Notes under the pieces: model-generated
Told to the model about the DNA's origin: nothing
Seen by the model: the letters and a program-made list of their open reading frames with translations, nothing else
Database searches by the model: none
Program-made: the position numbers and the translations under genes
Assembly: GCA_009787405.1 (NCBI GenBank)
Contig: WRGA01000125.1
Span: 35,109 to 99,108 of the forward strand
DNA: 64,000 bases
Source: Candidatus Azobacteroides sp.
GTDB taxonomy: Bacteria > Bacteroidota > Bacteroidia > Bacteroidales > WRGA01
Direction of reading: 5' to 3'
Shown: in pieces, positions 57,073 through 64,000 of the stretch
Layout of the letters: each line of letters opens with the position of its first letter
Numbering within the stretch: position 1 is the first letter of the stretch

Positions 57073-58224
57073 TTATTCGAAATAATTCATTATTCGATAA
57101 CCTCCTGACCTTAAATAAGATTCCCTTTTCATCAATTTGATGTCACCCGTCATCATGTCGGTCACCAATCCGGGCAAATCATATTCAGGGTTCCATCCCA
57201 AAACCGATTTCGATTTGGTGGGATCTCCGATCAATAATTCAACCTCCGTCGGTCTGAAATATTGAGGATCAACAGCTACCACAACTTTATCTTTTTTCGT
57301 TGACATGGCGGACAAATATTCCCCTCCGACTTTTTCCTTAAACACTTTTTCATCGATGGAAGCAATATACCCCCTTTCATCCGCCCCTTCACCTTTAAAC
57401 GCAATTTCCACCCCGCCTTCGGCAAAGGCCATTTTCACAAAATCGCGCACTTCAGTTGTTATTCCGGTAGCGATCACATAATCGGAAGGAACATCCTGTT
57501 GCAGAATCAAATACATTGCTTTCACGTAATCTTTGGCATGTCCCCAGTCTCTGCGGGCAGACAAATTACCGAGATATATTTTTTCTTGCATACCGAGCAT
57601 AATACGGCTCACGGCGCGGGTAATTTTACGTGTCACAAACGTTTCCCCGCGAACGGGTGACTCATGGTTGAACAAAATACCGTTGCTTGCATGCATTTTA
57701 TAAGCTTCGCGATAATTTACGGTAATCCAGTAAGCATACAATTTTGCCACAGCATACGGACTACGCGGATAAAACGGGGTGGTTTCCTTTTGAGGAACCT
57801 CCTGCACCAATCCGTAAAGTTCGGACGTAGAAGCCTGATAAATACGTGACTTGCCGCTCAATCCCAATAACCGTACAGCTTCCAGAATACGCAATGTACC
57901 GATCCCGTCGGCATTGGCGGTATATTCGGGCGTATCGAAACTGACCTTTACATGGCTCATGGCTGCCAGGTTATAAATTTCATCCGGTTGAGTTTCCTGA
58001 ATGATTCTTGTAATATTCAAAGAATCGGTCAAATCCCCGTAATGCAAAATCAAATTACGATTTTCCGTATGAGGATCTTGATACAAATGGTCGATACGAT
58101 CGGTATTAAACGACGAAGAACGACGTTTCAATCCATGGACAACATAGTCTTTTTTCAACAAATATTCGGTCAGATACGCACCGTCTTGTCCTGTTACTCC
58201 CGTGATTAACGCTACTTTTGACAT
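57073..58224 (-). CDS. gmd: GDP-mannose 4,6-dehydratase
   Basis: It makes GDP-4-keto-6-deoxymannose from GDP-mannose, the first step to GDP-fucose or GDP-rhamnose. The NADP loop [10 protein letters not shown] (residues 9-18), catalytic Thr133 and Glu135 in ASTSELYG, and Tyr157 with Lys161 in [12 protein letters not shown] are present. The length is 383 residues. The fcl gene follows after 1 bp, which fixes the pathway as fucose synthesis. It starts 6 bp after the biotin carrier gene. Confidence 0.96.
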   Translation of the reverse strand: MSKVALITGVTGQDGAYLTEYLLKKDYVVHGLKRRSSSFNTDRIDHLYQDPHTENRNLILHYGDLTDSLNITRIIQETQPDEIYNLAAMSHVKVSFDTPEYTANADGIGTLRILEAVRLLGLSGKSRIYQASTSELYGLVQEVPQKETTPFYPRSPYAVAKLYAYWITVNYREAYKMHASNGILFNHESPVRGETFVTRKITRAVSRIMLGMQEKIYLGNLSARRDWGHAKDYVKAMYLILQQDVPSDYVIATGITTEVRDFVKMAFAEGGVEIAFKGEGADERGYIASIDEKVFKEKVGGEYLSAMSTKKDKVVVAVDPQYFRPTEVELLIGDPTKSKSVLGWNPEYDLPGLVTDMMTGDIKLMKRESYLRSGGYRIMNYFE

Positions 58225-58230
58225 ATTTTT

Positions 58231-58575
58231 TTATTTAGGTTCTATTTCTATCATTAAAAAATTCTTGGGAATTTTTTGTCCTTCTGTTACATGAATTGCT
58301 TTCACAACTCCCGTAATTGGAGATACCACACGATTCAACATTTTCATGGCGTCATGAATCATCAATAATTCGCCTTCTTTTACTTTTTGTTTCGGCTTAA
58401 CCTTCAATTTGATCACTGTACCCGGCAAAAAAGATTTTACATATCCGGGATTGAACTGCTCCCATTTTTGCCTTGCCAAATATTTATTGGTCAATTTTGT
58501 TTTGTATTTTCGGGCGGTGACGATAAAATCGACAAATTCCTGATTCCCGTTTTGATTTTCATTTTGTTTATCCAT
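58231..58575 (-). CDS. Biotin carboxyl carrier protein of an acyl-CoA carboxylase or decarboxylase
   Basis: This 114-residue protein has a charged N-terminus (rich in Asn and Gln), a linker and a biotinyl domain (about 46-113). The biotinylated lysine would be Lys78 in HDAMKMLN; most family members have EAMKM, so the Asp is slightly unusual. It follows the carboxyltransferase gene by 52 bp and precedes gmd by 6 bp. The biotin carboxylase gene often found between such genes is absent. It would carry CO2 for acetyl-, propionyl- or methylmalonyl-CoA chemistry. Confidence 0.88.
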   Translation of the reverse strand: MDKQNENQNGNQEFVDFIVTARKYKTKLTNKYLARQKWEQFNPGYVKSFLPGTVIKLKVKPKQKVKEGELLMIHDAMKMLNRVVSPITGVVKAIHVTEGQKIPKNFLMIEIEPK

Positions 58576-58627
58576 CCTGATTCAATGTTTTTAAAGATAC
58601 AACATAATATTTAGATACAACAAAAGA

Positions 58628-60175
58628 TTAAAACGGAGGAATACCGTGCTTTTTCTCCGGACGTGTTTCTTCCTTGTTTTTGGACACATCCAATGCATGA
58701 AGCAACAAATTGCGTGTTTCCGAAGGTTCAATCACGGAATCGATATATCCTTTGGATGCGGCTACATACGGATTCGCAAATTTCTCGATGTATTCTTTCA
58801 CTTTTTCCTGACGCACCTTATTCGGATCTTCCGCCTCCATGATTTCTTTACGGAAAATGATATTGGCGGCGCCTTCCGGTCCCATGACGGCAATTTCCGC
58901 CGAAGGCCAGGCAAACATAAAGTCGGCGCCCAAATGACGGGAATTCATGGCAATATATCCGCCGCCATAAGCTTTACGCAAGATAACGGTGATTTTGGGA
59001 ACGGTTGCTTCGGAATAAGCATACAATACTTTTGCTCCGTGACGAATCACCCCCGCATGTTCCTGATCCACTCCGGGCAAATATCCGGGCATATCTTCGA
59101 ACGTAATGATCGGAATGTTAAACGAATCGCAAAAACGAATGAAACGGGCGGCTTTATCCGAACTGTCGCAATCCAACACTCCGGCCAGCACCATCGGTTG
59201 ATTGGCGACTAAGCCCACGGTCTCGCCGTTCATTCGTCCGAAACCGATGATAATATTGGCGGCAAACAACTCCTGTACTTCAAAAAAGTCTGAATTATCG
59301 ACAACGGCCCGAATAACATCACGTACATCATACGGTTCTTTTGCTTCGGAAGGAATAATATCGTCGATTTTTTTCTTGAAAGTCGGTTTTTTCGGTTCAA
59401 TTTTTTTGGCCTTTTGCGTATTGTTACAAGGAATGAACGAAATCAGTTTTTTGATCTGTTCGAAACATTCGGCCTCGCTTTGAGCATAAAAATGAGCATT
59501 ACCGGTAATTTCGGCATGTACGCGGGCGCCGCCCAAATCTTCCATCGAAATATCTTCTCCCAAAACGGTTTTAATCACATTCGGACCGGTGATGAACATT
59601 TTCGAAATATTTTCCACCACAAAAACAAAATCGGTCAACGCGGGAGAATAAACCGCACCGCCGGCGCAAGGGCCCAAAATAACCGAAATCTGAGGAATAA
59701 CCCCCGAAGCAATGGTATTGCGATAAAAAATCTCACCATATCCGGCCAATGCACTGACTCCTTCCTGAATACGTGCCCCGCCCGAATCGTTAATCCCGAT
59801 GATCGGCATTTTCATTTTCAGGGCATGATCCATGATTTTGGTAATTTTACGGGCATGCATCAACCCCAAAGAGCCACCCGCAACGGTAAAATCCTGAGCG
59901 TAAATACACACCGGCGCTCCGAAAATGGTTCCGGTTCCGGTAATCACACCGTCTCCGTACAAAACCTTTTTATCCATTCCGAAATCGCGTACCCCATGTT
60001 CCACAAACAAATCATATTCATGGAAAGAATCTTTATCGAGCAATTGAACGATCCGTTGGCGGGCCGTAAGTTTACCCATTGCCACCTGTTTTTCGATGGC
60101 CTCTTCACCTCCGCCTAATTCGACGATGACCTTTTTCTCGCGCAAAGCAAGAATATTTTTCTTTAAAGAAGTCAT
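58628..60175 (-). CDS. Acyl-CoA carboxyltransferase subunit (propionyl-CoA carboxylase beta / methylmalonyl-CoA decarboxylase alpha type)
   Basis: This 515-residue protein has the two crotonase-like halves of the carboxyltransferase family. Readable motifs are DFTVAGGSLGLMHARKI, INDSGGARIQEGVSAL and GPCAGGAVYSPAL in the first half and TFEDMPGYLPGVDQEHAGVI and ILRKAYGGGYIAMNSRHLGAD in the second. It moves the carboxyl group between biotin and an acyl-CoA. The substrate cannot be fixed by eye, though propionyl/methylmalonyl-CoA is typical of this subfamily in propionate-producing Bacteroidales. The biotin carrier gene follows after 52 bp. Confidence 0.93.
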   Translation of the reverse strand: MTSLKKNILALREKKVIVELGGGEEAIEKQVAMGKLTARQRIVQLLDKDSFHEYDLFVEHGVRDFGMDKKVLYGDGVITGTGTIFGAPVCIYAQDFTVAGGSLGLMHARKITKIMDHALKMKMPIIGINDSGGARIQEGVSALAGYGEIFYRNTIASGVIPQISVILGPCAGGAVYSPALTDFVFVVENISKMFITGPNVIKTVLGEDISMEDLGGARVHAEITGNAHFYAQSEAECFEQIKKLISFIPCNNTQKAKKIEPKKPTFKKKIDDIIPSEAKEPYDVRDVIRAVVDNSDFFEVQELFAANIIIGFGRMNGETVGLVANQPMVLAGVLDCDSSDKAARFIRFCDSFNIPIITFEDMPGYLPGVDQEHAGVIRHGAKVLYAYSEATVPKITVILRKAYGGGYIAMNSRHLGADFMFAWPSAEIAVMGPEGAANIIFRKEIMEAEDPNKVRQEKVKEYIEKFANPYVAASKGYIDSVIEPSETRNLLLHALDVSKNKEETRPEKKHGIPPF

Positions 60176-60237
60176 AGTTTTTGTCAGTGTTTATTTATAT
60201 GTATAGAAATTAAAAAAGTATCAAAAACATTCCGACA

Positions 60238-60288
60238 ATGAAGCCGAAACCCCGGATTGACTGTTCAATCTCCGGATTTCGGCTTCAT
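60238..60288 (-). terminator. Terminator after def
   Basis: Arms ATGAAGCCGAAAC (60238-60250) and ATTTCGGCTTCAT (60276-60288) enclose a second stem (CCGGATTGA/TCAATCTCCGG). On the minus strand a T-rich stretch begins a few bases later. It lies 3 bp beyond the def stop codon. Confidence 0.75.
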
Positions 60289-60291
60289 CGG

Positions 60292-60846
60292 TTATTTTAC
60301 ACTTTTAGTCCGATAATCACAATTGATCTTACCGGCTATTAAATTATTCAATTTTCCTTTAATCATTTGTTTTCTGATCGGAGAAATACGATCAATGAAA
60401 AGTTTTCCGTCCAAATGATCCATTTCATGCTGAATGACTCGGGACTTGTACCCTTCAAACACTTCTTCGTACGGAACAAAATTTTCATCCATATATTTCA
60501 ACCGGACACGAGAAGAACGTTTTACATTTTCATGGATCCCGGGTAAACTCAAACATCCTTCTTCCCGGATAACCTCTTCGCCCGATAATTCGATAACATG
60601 GGCATTAATAAAGATCTTTTTAAATCCCTTCACTTCCGGTATATTTTCGGAAAGCGCATCCAAATCGATCACCAACACCCGGATACTCAATCCGGTTTGC
60701 GGAGCTGCCAATCCGACACCGTCGGCATTATACATGGTTTCATACATATTTTTGATCAGTGCGGATAACCCGGGATAATCCGAATCAATATCCTCGGCTA
60801 CTTTTCTTAAAACAGGATGACCATATAGATATACAGGCAATATCAT
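60292..60846 (-). CDS. def: Peptide deformylase
   Basis: It removes the formyl group from the N-terminus of new proteins. The metal ligands Cys98 (EEGCLSLPG), His140 and His144 with catalytic Glu141 (QHEMDHLDG) are present, as is motif 1 [10 protein letters not shown]. The length is 184 residues. It follows ruvX by 36 bp on the same strand and ends at a strong terminator. Confidence 0.96.
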   Translation of the reverse strand: MILPVYLYGHPVLRKVAEDIDSDYPGLSALIKNMYETMYNADGVGLAAPQTGLSIRVLVIDLDALSENIPEVKGFKKIFINAHVIELSGEEVIREEGCLSLPGIHENVKRSSRVRLKYMDENFVPYEEVFEGYKSRVIQHEMDHLDGKLFIDRISPIRKQMIKGKLNNLIAGKINCDYRTKSVK

Positions 60847-60882
60847 TATTCAGTTTAAATTTTCAATTTACTCGTCAAATAT

Positions 60883-61305
60883 TCATTTCTGAAAACGGCT
60901 GCTTTCCAGATAAGTCTGTAAAATAATGACAGCGCTCACTTCATCCACCAAAGCCTTATCTTGACGTTTTTTCTTTTTCACTCCCCCTTCCAAAATTGCT
61001 TGATGCGCCAATTTCGAGGTAAACCGTTCATCTACATATTCTACTGGAATAAGGGGAAACATTTCTTTCAATTTATGGACAAATGGTTCAATCAACCGCG
61101 CATTTTCCGAAGGTTGAAAATTCATTTGACGCGGATAACCCACAATAAACAAATCAACCGGTTCTTTTTCGACATATCTTTTCAAAAAGTCTGATAATTC
61201 GGATGTGGGAACGGTTGTCACTCCGTTTGCGGTGATTCGCAACACATCGGTCGCCGCAATGCCGGTTCGTTTTTTTCCGTAATCGATCGAAACAATCCTA
61301 CCCAT
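60883..61305 (-). CDS. ruvX: RuvX/YqgF-family putative pre-16S rRNA nuclease
   Basis: The protein has the RNase-H-like opening MGRIVSIDYGKKRTGIAATD, then VGYPRQMNFQPS and VEYVDERFTSKLA, and an acidic motif DKALVDEVSAVIIL. I choose the ATG at 61305, giving 140 residues as usual; the longer frame adds MLLVSLQAEF, which family members lack. Family members mature the 5' end of 16S rRNA in E. coli; a Holliday-junction role was once proposed. It lies upstream of def. Confidence 0.93.
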   Translation of the reverse strand: MGRIVSIDYGKKRTGIAATDVLRITANGVTTVPTSELSDFLKRYVEKEPVDLFIVGYPRQMNFQPSENARLIEPFVHKLKEMFPLIPVEYVDERFTSKLAHQAILEGGVKKKKRQDKALVDEVSAVIILQTYLESSRFQK

Positions 61306-61356
61306 AAATTCAGCCTGCAAAGATACTAATAACAATTTAATTAACCATAAAAAAGG

Positions 61357-61401
61357 AAAAGGTAAAAGGGTTGAACACCTGTTTGCCGCCTTTTACCTTT
61401 T
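61357..61401 (-). terminator. Terminator after the SlyD-like gene
   Basis: Arms AAAAGGTAAAAGG (61357-61369) and CCTTTTACCTTTT (61389-61401) pair perfectly. On the minus strand a T-rich run follows. It lies 20 bp beyond the stop codon. Confidence 0.75.
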
Positions 61402-61421
61402 ACTCTTTATCATTTATTTTT

Positions 61422-61967
61422 TCAGTATGAACAGCCGTCGCCGCAACTTCCTCCGTTGCAATTATTGCACCCTCCGCCTTGAGGATTCAACGCAAATTGA
61501 ATTTCTTCTTCGGCGGCATCGCGTACTACTTCCACTTTTCCTGAAAAATGGAGTTCTTCGCCGGCTAACGGATGATTAAAATCCATCACCACTACATCAT
61601 CGACAACGGATACAACCGTGCCTGTCAAACGATCGCCGTCGGAATCCATCATCGGAATCACAGCATCTTCATATACTTTTTCATCATCGAACACGCCGTC
61701 GATTTCAAACAATTCTTTCGGCAAATCGATCACCTTGCCGTCATCATATTTGCCGTAAGCTTCTTCCGCAGGAATCTTAAAATCAAACAAATCGCCGACG
61801 CTCAAACCCGATAAGTTTTTTTCAAAGGCATCCAACATCAATCCGGTTCCGGAAATATACGTCATCGGTTGATCAGGTACGGTTTCTTCAATAAGATCAC
61901 GCTCTGCGCCTTCGCCGACATACAGTTGATACGATACTGCAACAAATTTATAGGGGGAAATTTTCAT
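61422..61967 (-). CDS. SlyD-like FKBP-type peptidyl-prolyl isomerase
   Basis: This 181-residue cytoplasmic protein has the split FKBP domain (SYQLYVGEG, then the inserted flap DLPKELFEIDGVFDDEKV, then VVMDFNHPLAGEELHF). Its Cys- and Gly-rich tail has four cysteines in GGGCNNCNGGSCGDGC. SlyD proteins speed proline isomerisation and their tails bind nickel for hydrogenase maturation. This tail has cysteines but no His, unlike the E. coli tail, so metal preference is uncertain. It stands alone with a terminator after it. Confidence 0.92.
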   Translation of the reverse strand: MKISPYKFVAVSYQLYVGEGAERDLIEETVPDQPMTYISGTGLMLDAFEKNLSGLSVGDLFDFKIPAEEAYGKYDDGKVIDLPKELFEIDGVFDDEKVYEDAVIPMMDSDGDRLTGTVVSVVDDVVVMDFNHPLAGEELHFSGKVEVVRDAAEEEIQFALNPQGGGCNNCNGGSCGDGCSY

Positions 61968-62308
61968 TTTATCCGATTTTAAAATTTATACTCCGGGATT
62001 TATGCAAACAGCTTTTTTGCCCCGCAAAGGTAATGCTTTTTTACGGAATGGCAACCGGAGTAGATCGGGTGGAAAATGTATAGTGAATAGAAAATGATAA
62101 CATTCAAAGTATTCGGTTAATAACATTTCTTATCTTACAAGTTCATTTTCCGGGCCGTCTATTTTTGCATTGAAAATAAGAGACCGGTTAAAATTCAAAT
62201 CAAGTCCTATTTGTGCAATTTATTGCCAATTAAGTATGCCGTAAAACCGAATTATATTTTAAACGCCGACTCGTCTTCTTGCTTACCGTGCTCCATTTTC
62301 CCGTCAGC
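61968..62308. other. Gene-free stretch with a half copy of the interspersed repeat
   Basis: No gene is visible. At 62231-62268 the sequence TAAGTATGCCGTAAAACCG...TTTTAAACGCC matches the left end of repeat copy B almost exactly, after which the match stops. This is a truncated fifth copy (E). It lies 40 bp from the permease stop codon. Confidence 0.6.
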
Positions 62309-63751
62309 TTATTCGTTTTTTCGTTGAACGACCGAATGTTTTATGCCATATGTAAAGTAGATGACAAATCCCGTCGCAGTCCAAACAATCAGCCGCAACC
62401 AAGTGCTCCACGGCAGCGAAATCATTTGCAGAAAGCAGATGCCTGCGCCGAGTAAGGGAACCAGAGGTACAAGCGGTGTTTTAAAAGGTCTCTCCAGATC
62501 GGGACGGGTTTTTCGCAAAATAATGACGGAAATGCATACAATGGTGAAAGCTAAAAGGGTGCCGATCGAAACCAGTTCGCTGAGAACATGCAACGGAAAC
62601 AATCCCGCAAACAAACCGGTGACGACACATGCAAATATAGTGGCGTTTTGAGGTACCCGATGCTTTTTATGCACTTTCGAGAAAATTTTAGGCAGCAACC
62701 CGTCTTTGGAGATGGCGTAATAAATTCGCGATTGTCCCATCATCATGACCAAAATGACGGAACTGAGTCCGGCAATGGCTCCGAGTTTGATGAACGGGCT
62801 TAACCACGACAATCCTTCTCCGGTACGGTCGATGGCCAATGCGATGGGAGCGGGTACATTCAGTTCTTTGTAATTGACGATGCCGGTGAGCACGGCGGTT
62901 ACCGAAACGTACAAAATGGCGCAAATGATCAGTGAAACCAAGATGCCTTTCGGCATGTCTTTTTGTGGATTACGAGCTTCTTGCGCAGCAGTTGATAATG
63001 CATCGAATCCGAGGTACGCATAAAAAACGACGCCGGCTCCCCGAAGAATTCCGCTCCATCCGTATTCACCGAATTTTCCGGTATTTTGCGGAATGTACGG
63101 ATGCCAATTTCCCGTATCGATAAAAGACAGTCCGAATCCGATGAATAACAAAATCACTCCTACTTTAATGACAACAATGACATTGTTGATGAGTGCGGAT
63201 TGTTTGATACCGCCGATCAGAAGGGCCGAAATAACGGCAATGATAAATACTGCCGGAAAATTGATGAGGCTTCCCGTCCAGATCCACCGGTTATTGACGT
63301 GATCGAAGGCGGCTTGTGCGATTGATGTCGGCAGATGAATGTTCCAGCCGTCAAGCAGACTGGTCATGTAGCCCGACCATCCCACGGCTACGCTTGAGCA
63401 GGCAAACAAGTATTCGAGAATTAACGTCCAGCCGATAAACCAAGCCGGCATTTCGCCTGTTGTGGTATAACTGTAAGAATAAACACTCCCGGCCACCGGC
63501 ATCATCGCCGCAAATTCGGCGTAGCATAAGCCGGCCATCACACAGCCGAAAGCCGAAATCAGAAAAGAAAAAGTCAGCGCAGGGCCGGCATATAATGAGG
63601 CGGCTTGTCCTGTAATGACGAAAATGCCCGTTCCCACGATGGCGCCGATTCCCAGTGTTATCAAATTGCTCGCGGAAAGGCTGCGTTTGAGGTCTCCGGA
63701 AGGATAAAGAGAGGATGTGATATCTTTTTTCTTGAAATATTTGCTCGTCAT
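62309..63751 (-). CDS. APC-superfamily amino-acid permease
   Basis: The start is the ATG at 63751 (MTSKYFKKKD), giving 480 residues; an upstream extension in the frame lies over the promoter and is not used. There are about 12 hydrophobic helices. The conserved first-helix segment LITLGIGAIVGTGIFVITG and the motif FYAYLGFDALSTAAQEARNP resemble the cationic amino-acid transporter group (YfnA-like). It would import amino acids with protons across the inner membrane, substrate unknown. It is divergent from the tRNA gene. Confidence 0.93.
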   Translation of the reverse strand: MTSKYFKKKDITSSLYPSGDLKRSLSASNLITLGIGAIVGTGIFVITGQAASLYAGPALTFSFLISAFGCVMAGLCYAEFAAMMPVAGSVYSYSYTTTGEMPAWFIGWTLILEYLFACSSVAVGWSGYMTSLLDGWNIHLPTSIAQAAFDHVNNRWIWTGSLINFPAVFIIAVISALLIGGIKQSALINNVIVVIKVGVILLFIGFGLSFIDTGNWHPYIPQNTGKFGEYGWSGILRGAGVVFYAYLGFDALSTAAQEARNPQKDMPKGILVSLIICAILYVSVTAVLTGIVNYKELNVPAPIALAIDRTGEGLSWLSPFIKLGAIAGLSSVILVMMMGQSRIYYAISKDGLLPKIFSKVHKKHRVPQNATIFACVVTGLFAGLFPLHVLSELVSIGTLLAFTIVCISVIILRKTRPDLERPFKTPLVPLVPLLGAGICFLQMISLPWSTWLRLIVWTATGFVIYFTYGIKHSVVQRKNE

Positions 63752-63833
63752 AGATAAAAATTTATACAAATGTACAGAAAATAATGTATTACTTCGCCTT
63801 ATTGCGTTTTTTTCAGGAAAAGCATTTATTTTA

Positions 63834-63864
63834 TTGGTGAATTTATATAAATGTATTACCTTTG
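63834..63864 (+). promoter_or_regulatory. Promoter of tRNA-Met
   Basis: TTG at 63834-63836 and TACCTTTG at 63857-63864 are spaced 20 bp, fitting the Bacteroidetes -33/-7 consensus. The tRNA begins 17 bp downstream. Confidence 0.65.
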
Positions 63865-63880
63865 CCCCGCTCAAATGCAG

Positions 63881-63954
63881 GGCGAGATAGCTCAGATGGT
63901 TAGAGCGCATGATTCATAATCATGAGGTCGGGGGTTCAATCCCCCCTCTCGCTA
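63881..63954 (+). tRNA. tRNA-Met (anticodon CAU), elongator type
   Basis: The 74-nt sequence folds into a cloverleaf. The acceptor arms GGCGAGA and TCTCGCT pair (one G-U), the D arm contains GCTCAGATGGTTAGAGC, the anticodon arm is CATGA-TTCATAA-TCATG with CAT at 63915-63917, and the T arm is GGGGG-TTCAATC-CCCCC. CCA is not encoded. The initiator features (unpaired first base, GGG in the anticodon stem) are absent, so it is elongator Met or, less likely, Ile2 read through lysidine. Confidence 0.93.
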
Positions 63955-63962
63955 CACCCTTA

Positions 63963-63995
63963 AAACGCCGACGGGACGCTCCGGAGGCGTTTTTT
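63963..63995 (+). terminator. Terminator after tRNA-Met
   Basis: AAACGCC (63963-63969) and GGCGTTT (63986-63992) pair and a T run follows, just beyond the tRNA 3' end. Confidence 0.65.
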
Positions 63996-64000
63996 AATGC

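Noticed and set aside
63881-63954. CAU tRNA as initiator tRNA
   Set aside because: The first acceptor base pairs with its partner and the anticodon stem lacks the GGG/CCC pairs typical of initiators.

Overview
The window is a piece of a chromosome from a member of the Bacteroidota, most likely order Bacteroidales. The evidence is direct: a starch-utilisation (Sus) locus, a SusC/SusD pair, three type IX secretion system (T9SS) genes (porZ, porG, sprA/sov), Bacteroidetes-type -7 promoter boxes (TAnnTTTG), lipoproteins with acidic residues just after the lipobox cysteine, and mostly weak Shine-Dalgarno sequences. An A-type flavodiiron protein suggests an anaerobe or microaerophile. I cannot fix the genus. 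There is no rRNA, CRISPR array, prophage or complete insertion sequence, and there is one tRNA gene at the right edge.

Layout. 1-6.4 kb (+): end of a Sus-type starch operon: a truncated SusE-like protein, a SusF-like three-module lipoprotein, a SusA-like GH13 amylase and a SusB-like GH97 alpha-glucosidase. 6.5-12.2 kb (-): small membrane protein, S41 protease, Mrp-type Fe-S carrier, trmB, and a surface lipoprotein with two BACON-like domains followed by plant-type leucine-rich repeats. 12.5-25.3 kb (-): rdgB-porZ, a YitT transporter, then murI, two ompH/skp genes, bamA, uppS, porG, a DUF6242-like lipoprotein and ribD. This is an envelope-biogenesis block linking outer-membrane protein assembly to T9SS. 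25.8-31.5 kb (-): fabD and an isolated SusD/SusC pair. 32.2-35.3 kb (+): lgt, flavodiiron protein, tsaD. 35.5-38.4 kb: an HTH protein facing away from a 1-kb AT-rich gene-free stretch, then a protein I do not recognise and a PAP2 phosphatase. 38.5-42.2 kb (+): purL, followed by gene debris and a decayed toxin-antitoxin pair. 43-54.6 kb (-): a three-gene membrane-stress-like cluster (YtxH, holin-like, hypothetical), sprA-ruvA, ansA-lpxB. 55-55.7 kb (+): a 53-residue protein overlapping a GNAT acetyltransferase. 56-63.8 kb (-): GDP-fucose synthesis (gmd-fcl), a biotin carrier plus carboxyltransferase, def, ruvX, slyD-like and an amino-acid permease. 63.9 kb (+): tRNA-Met.

How the parts fit. The Sus genes bind starch at the cell surface and break it down to glucose. 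Lgt lipidates the many surface lipoproteins. BamA with the OmpH chaperones inserts beta-barrels such as SusC, SprA and PorG. PorZ, PorG and SprA belong to the T9SS. LpxB and the GDP-fucose genes feed lipid A and surface glycans.

The least ordinary elements are a family of roughly 120-150 bp interspersed palindromic repeats (four near-complete copies and a half copy), a possible GNAT toxin-antitoxin module with an unfamiliar small partner and an operator-like palindrome, a decayed PIN-toxin module beside debris that continues the purL frame, and the LRR/BACON lipoprotein. Function calls rest on reading motifs by eye; no database search was run.
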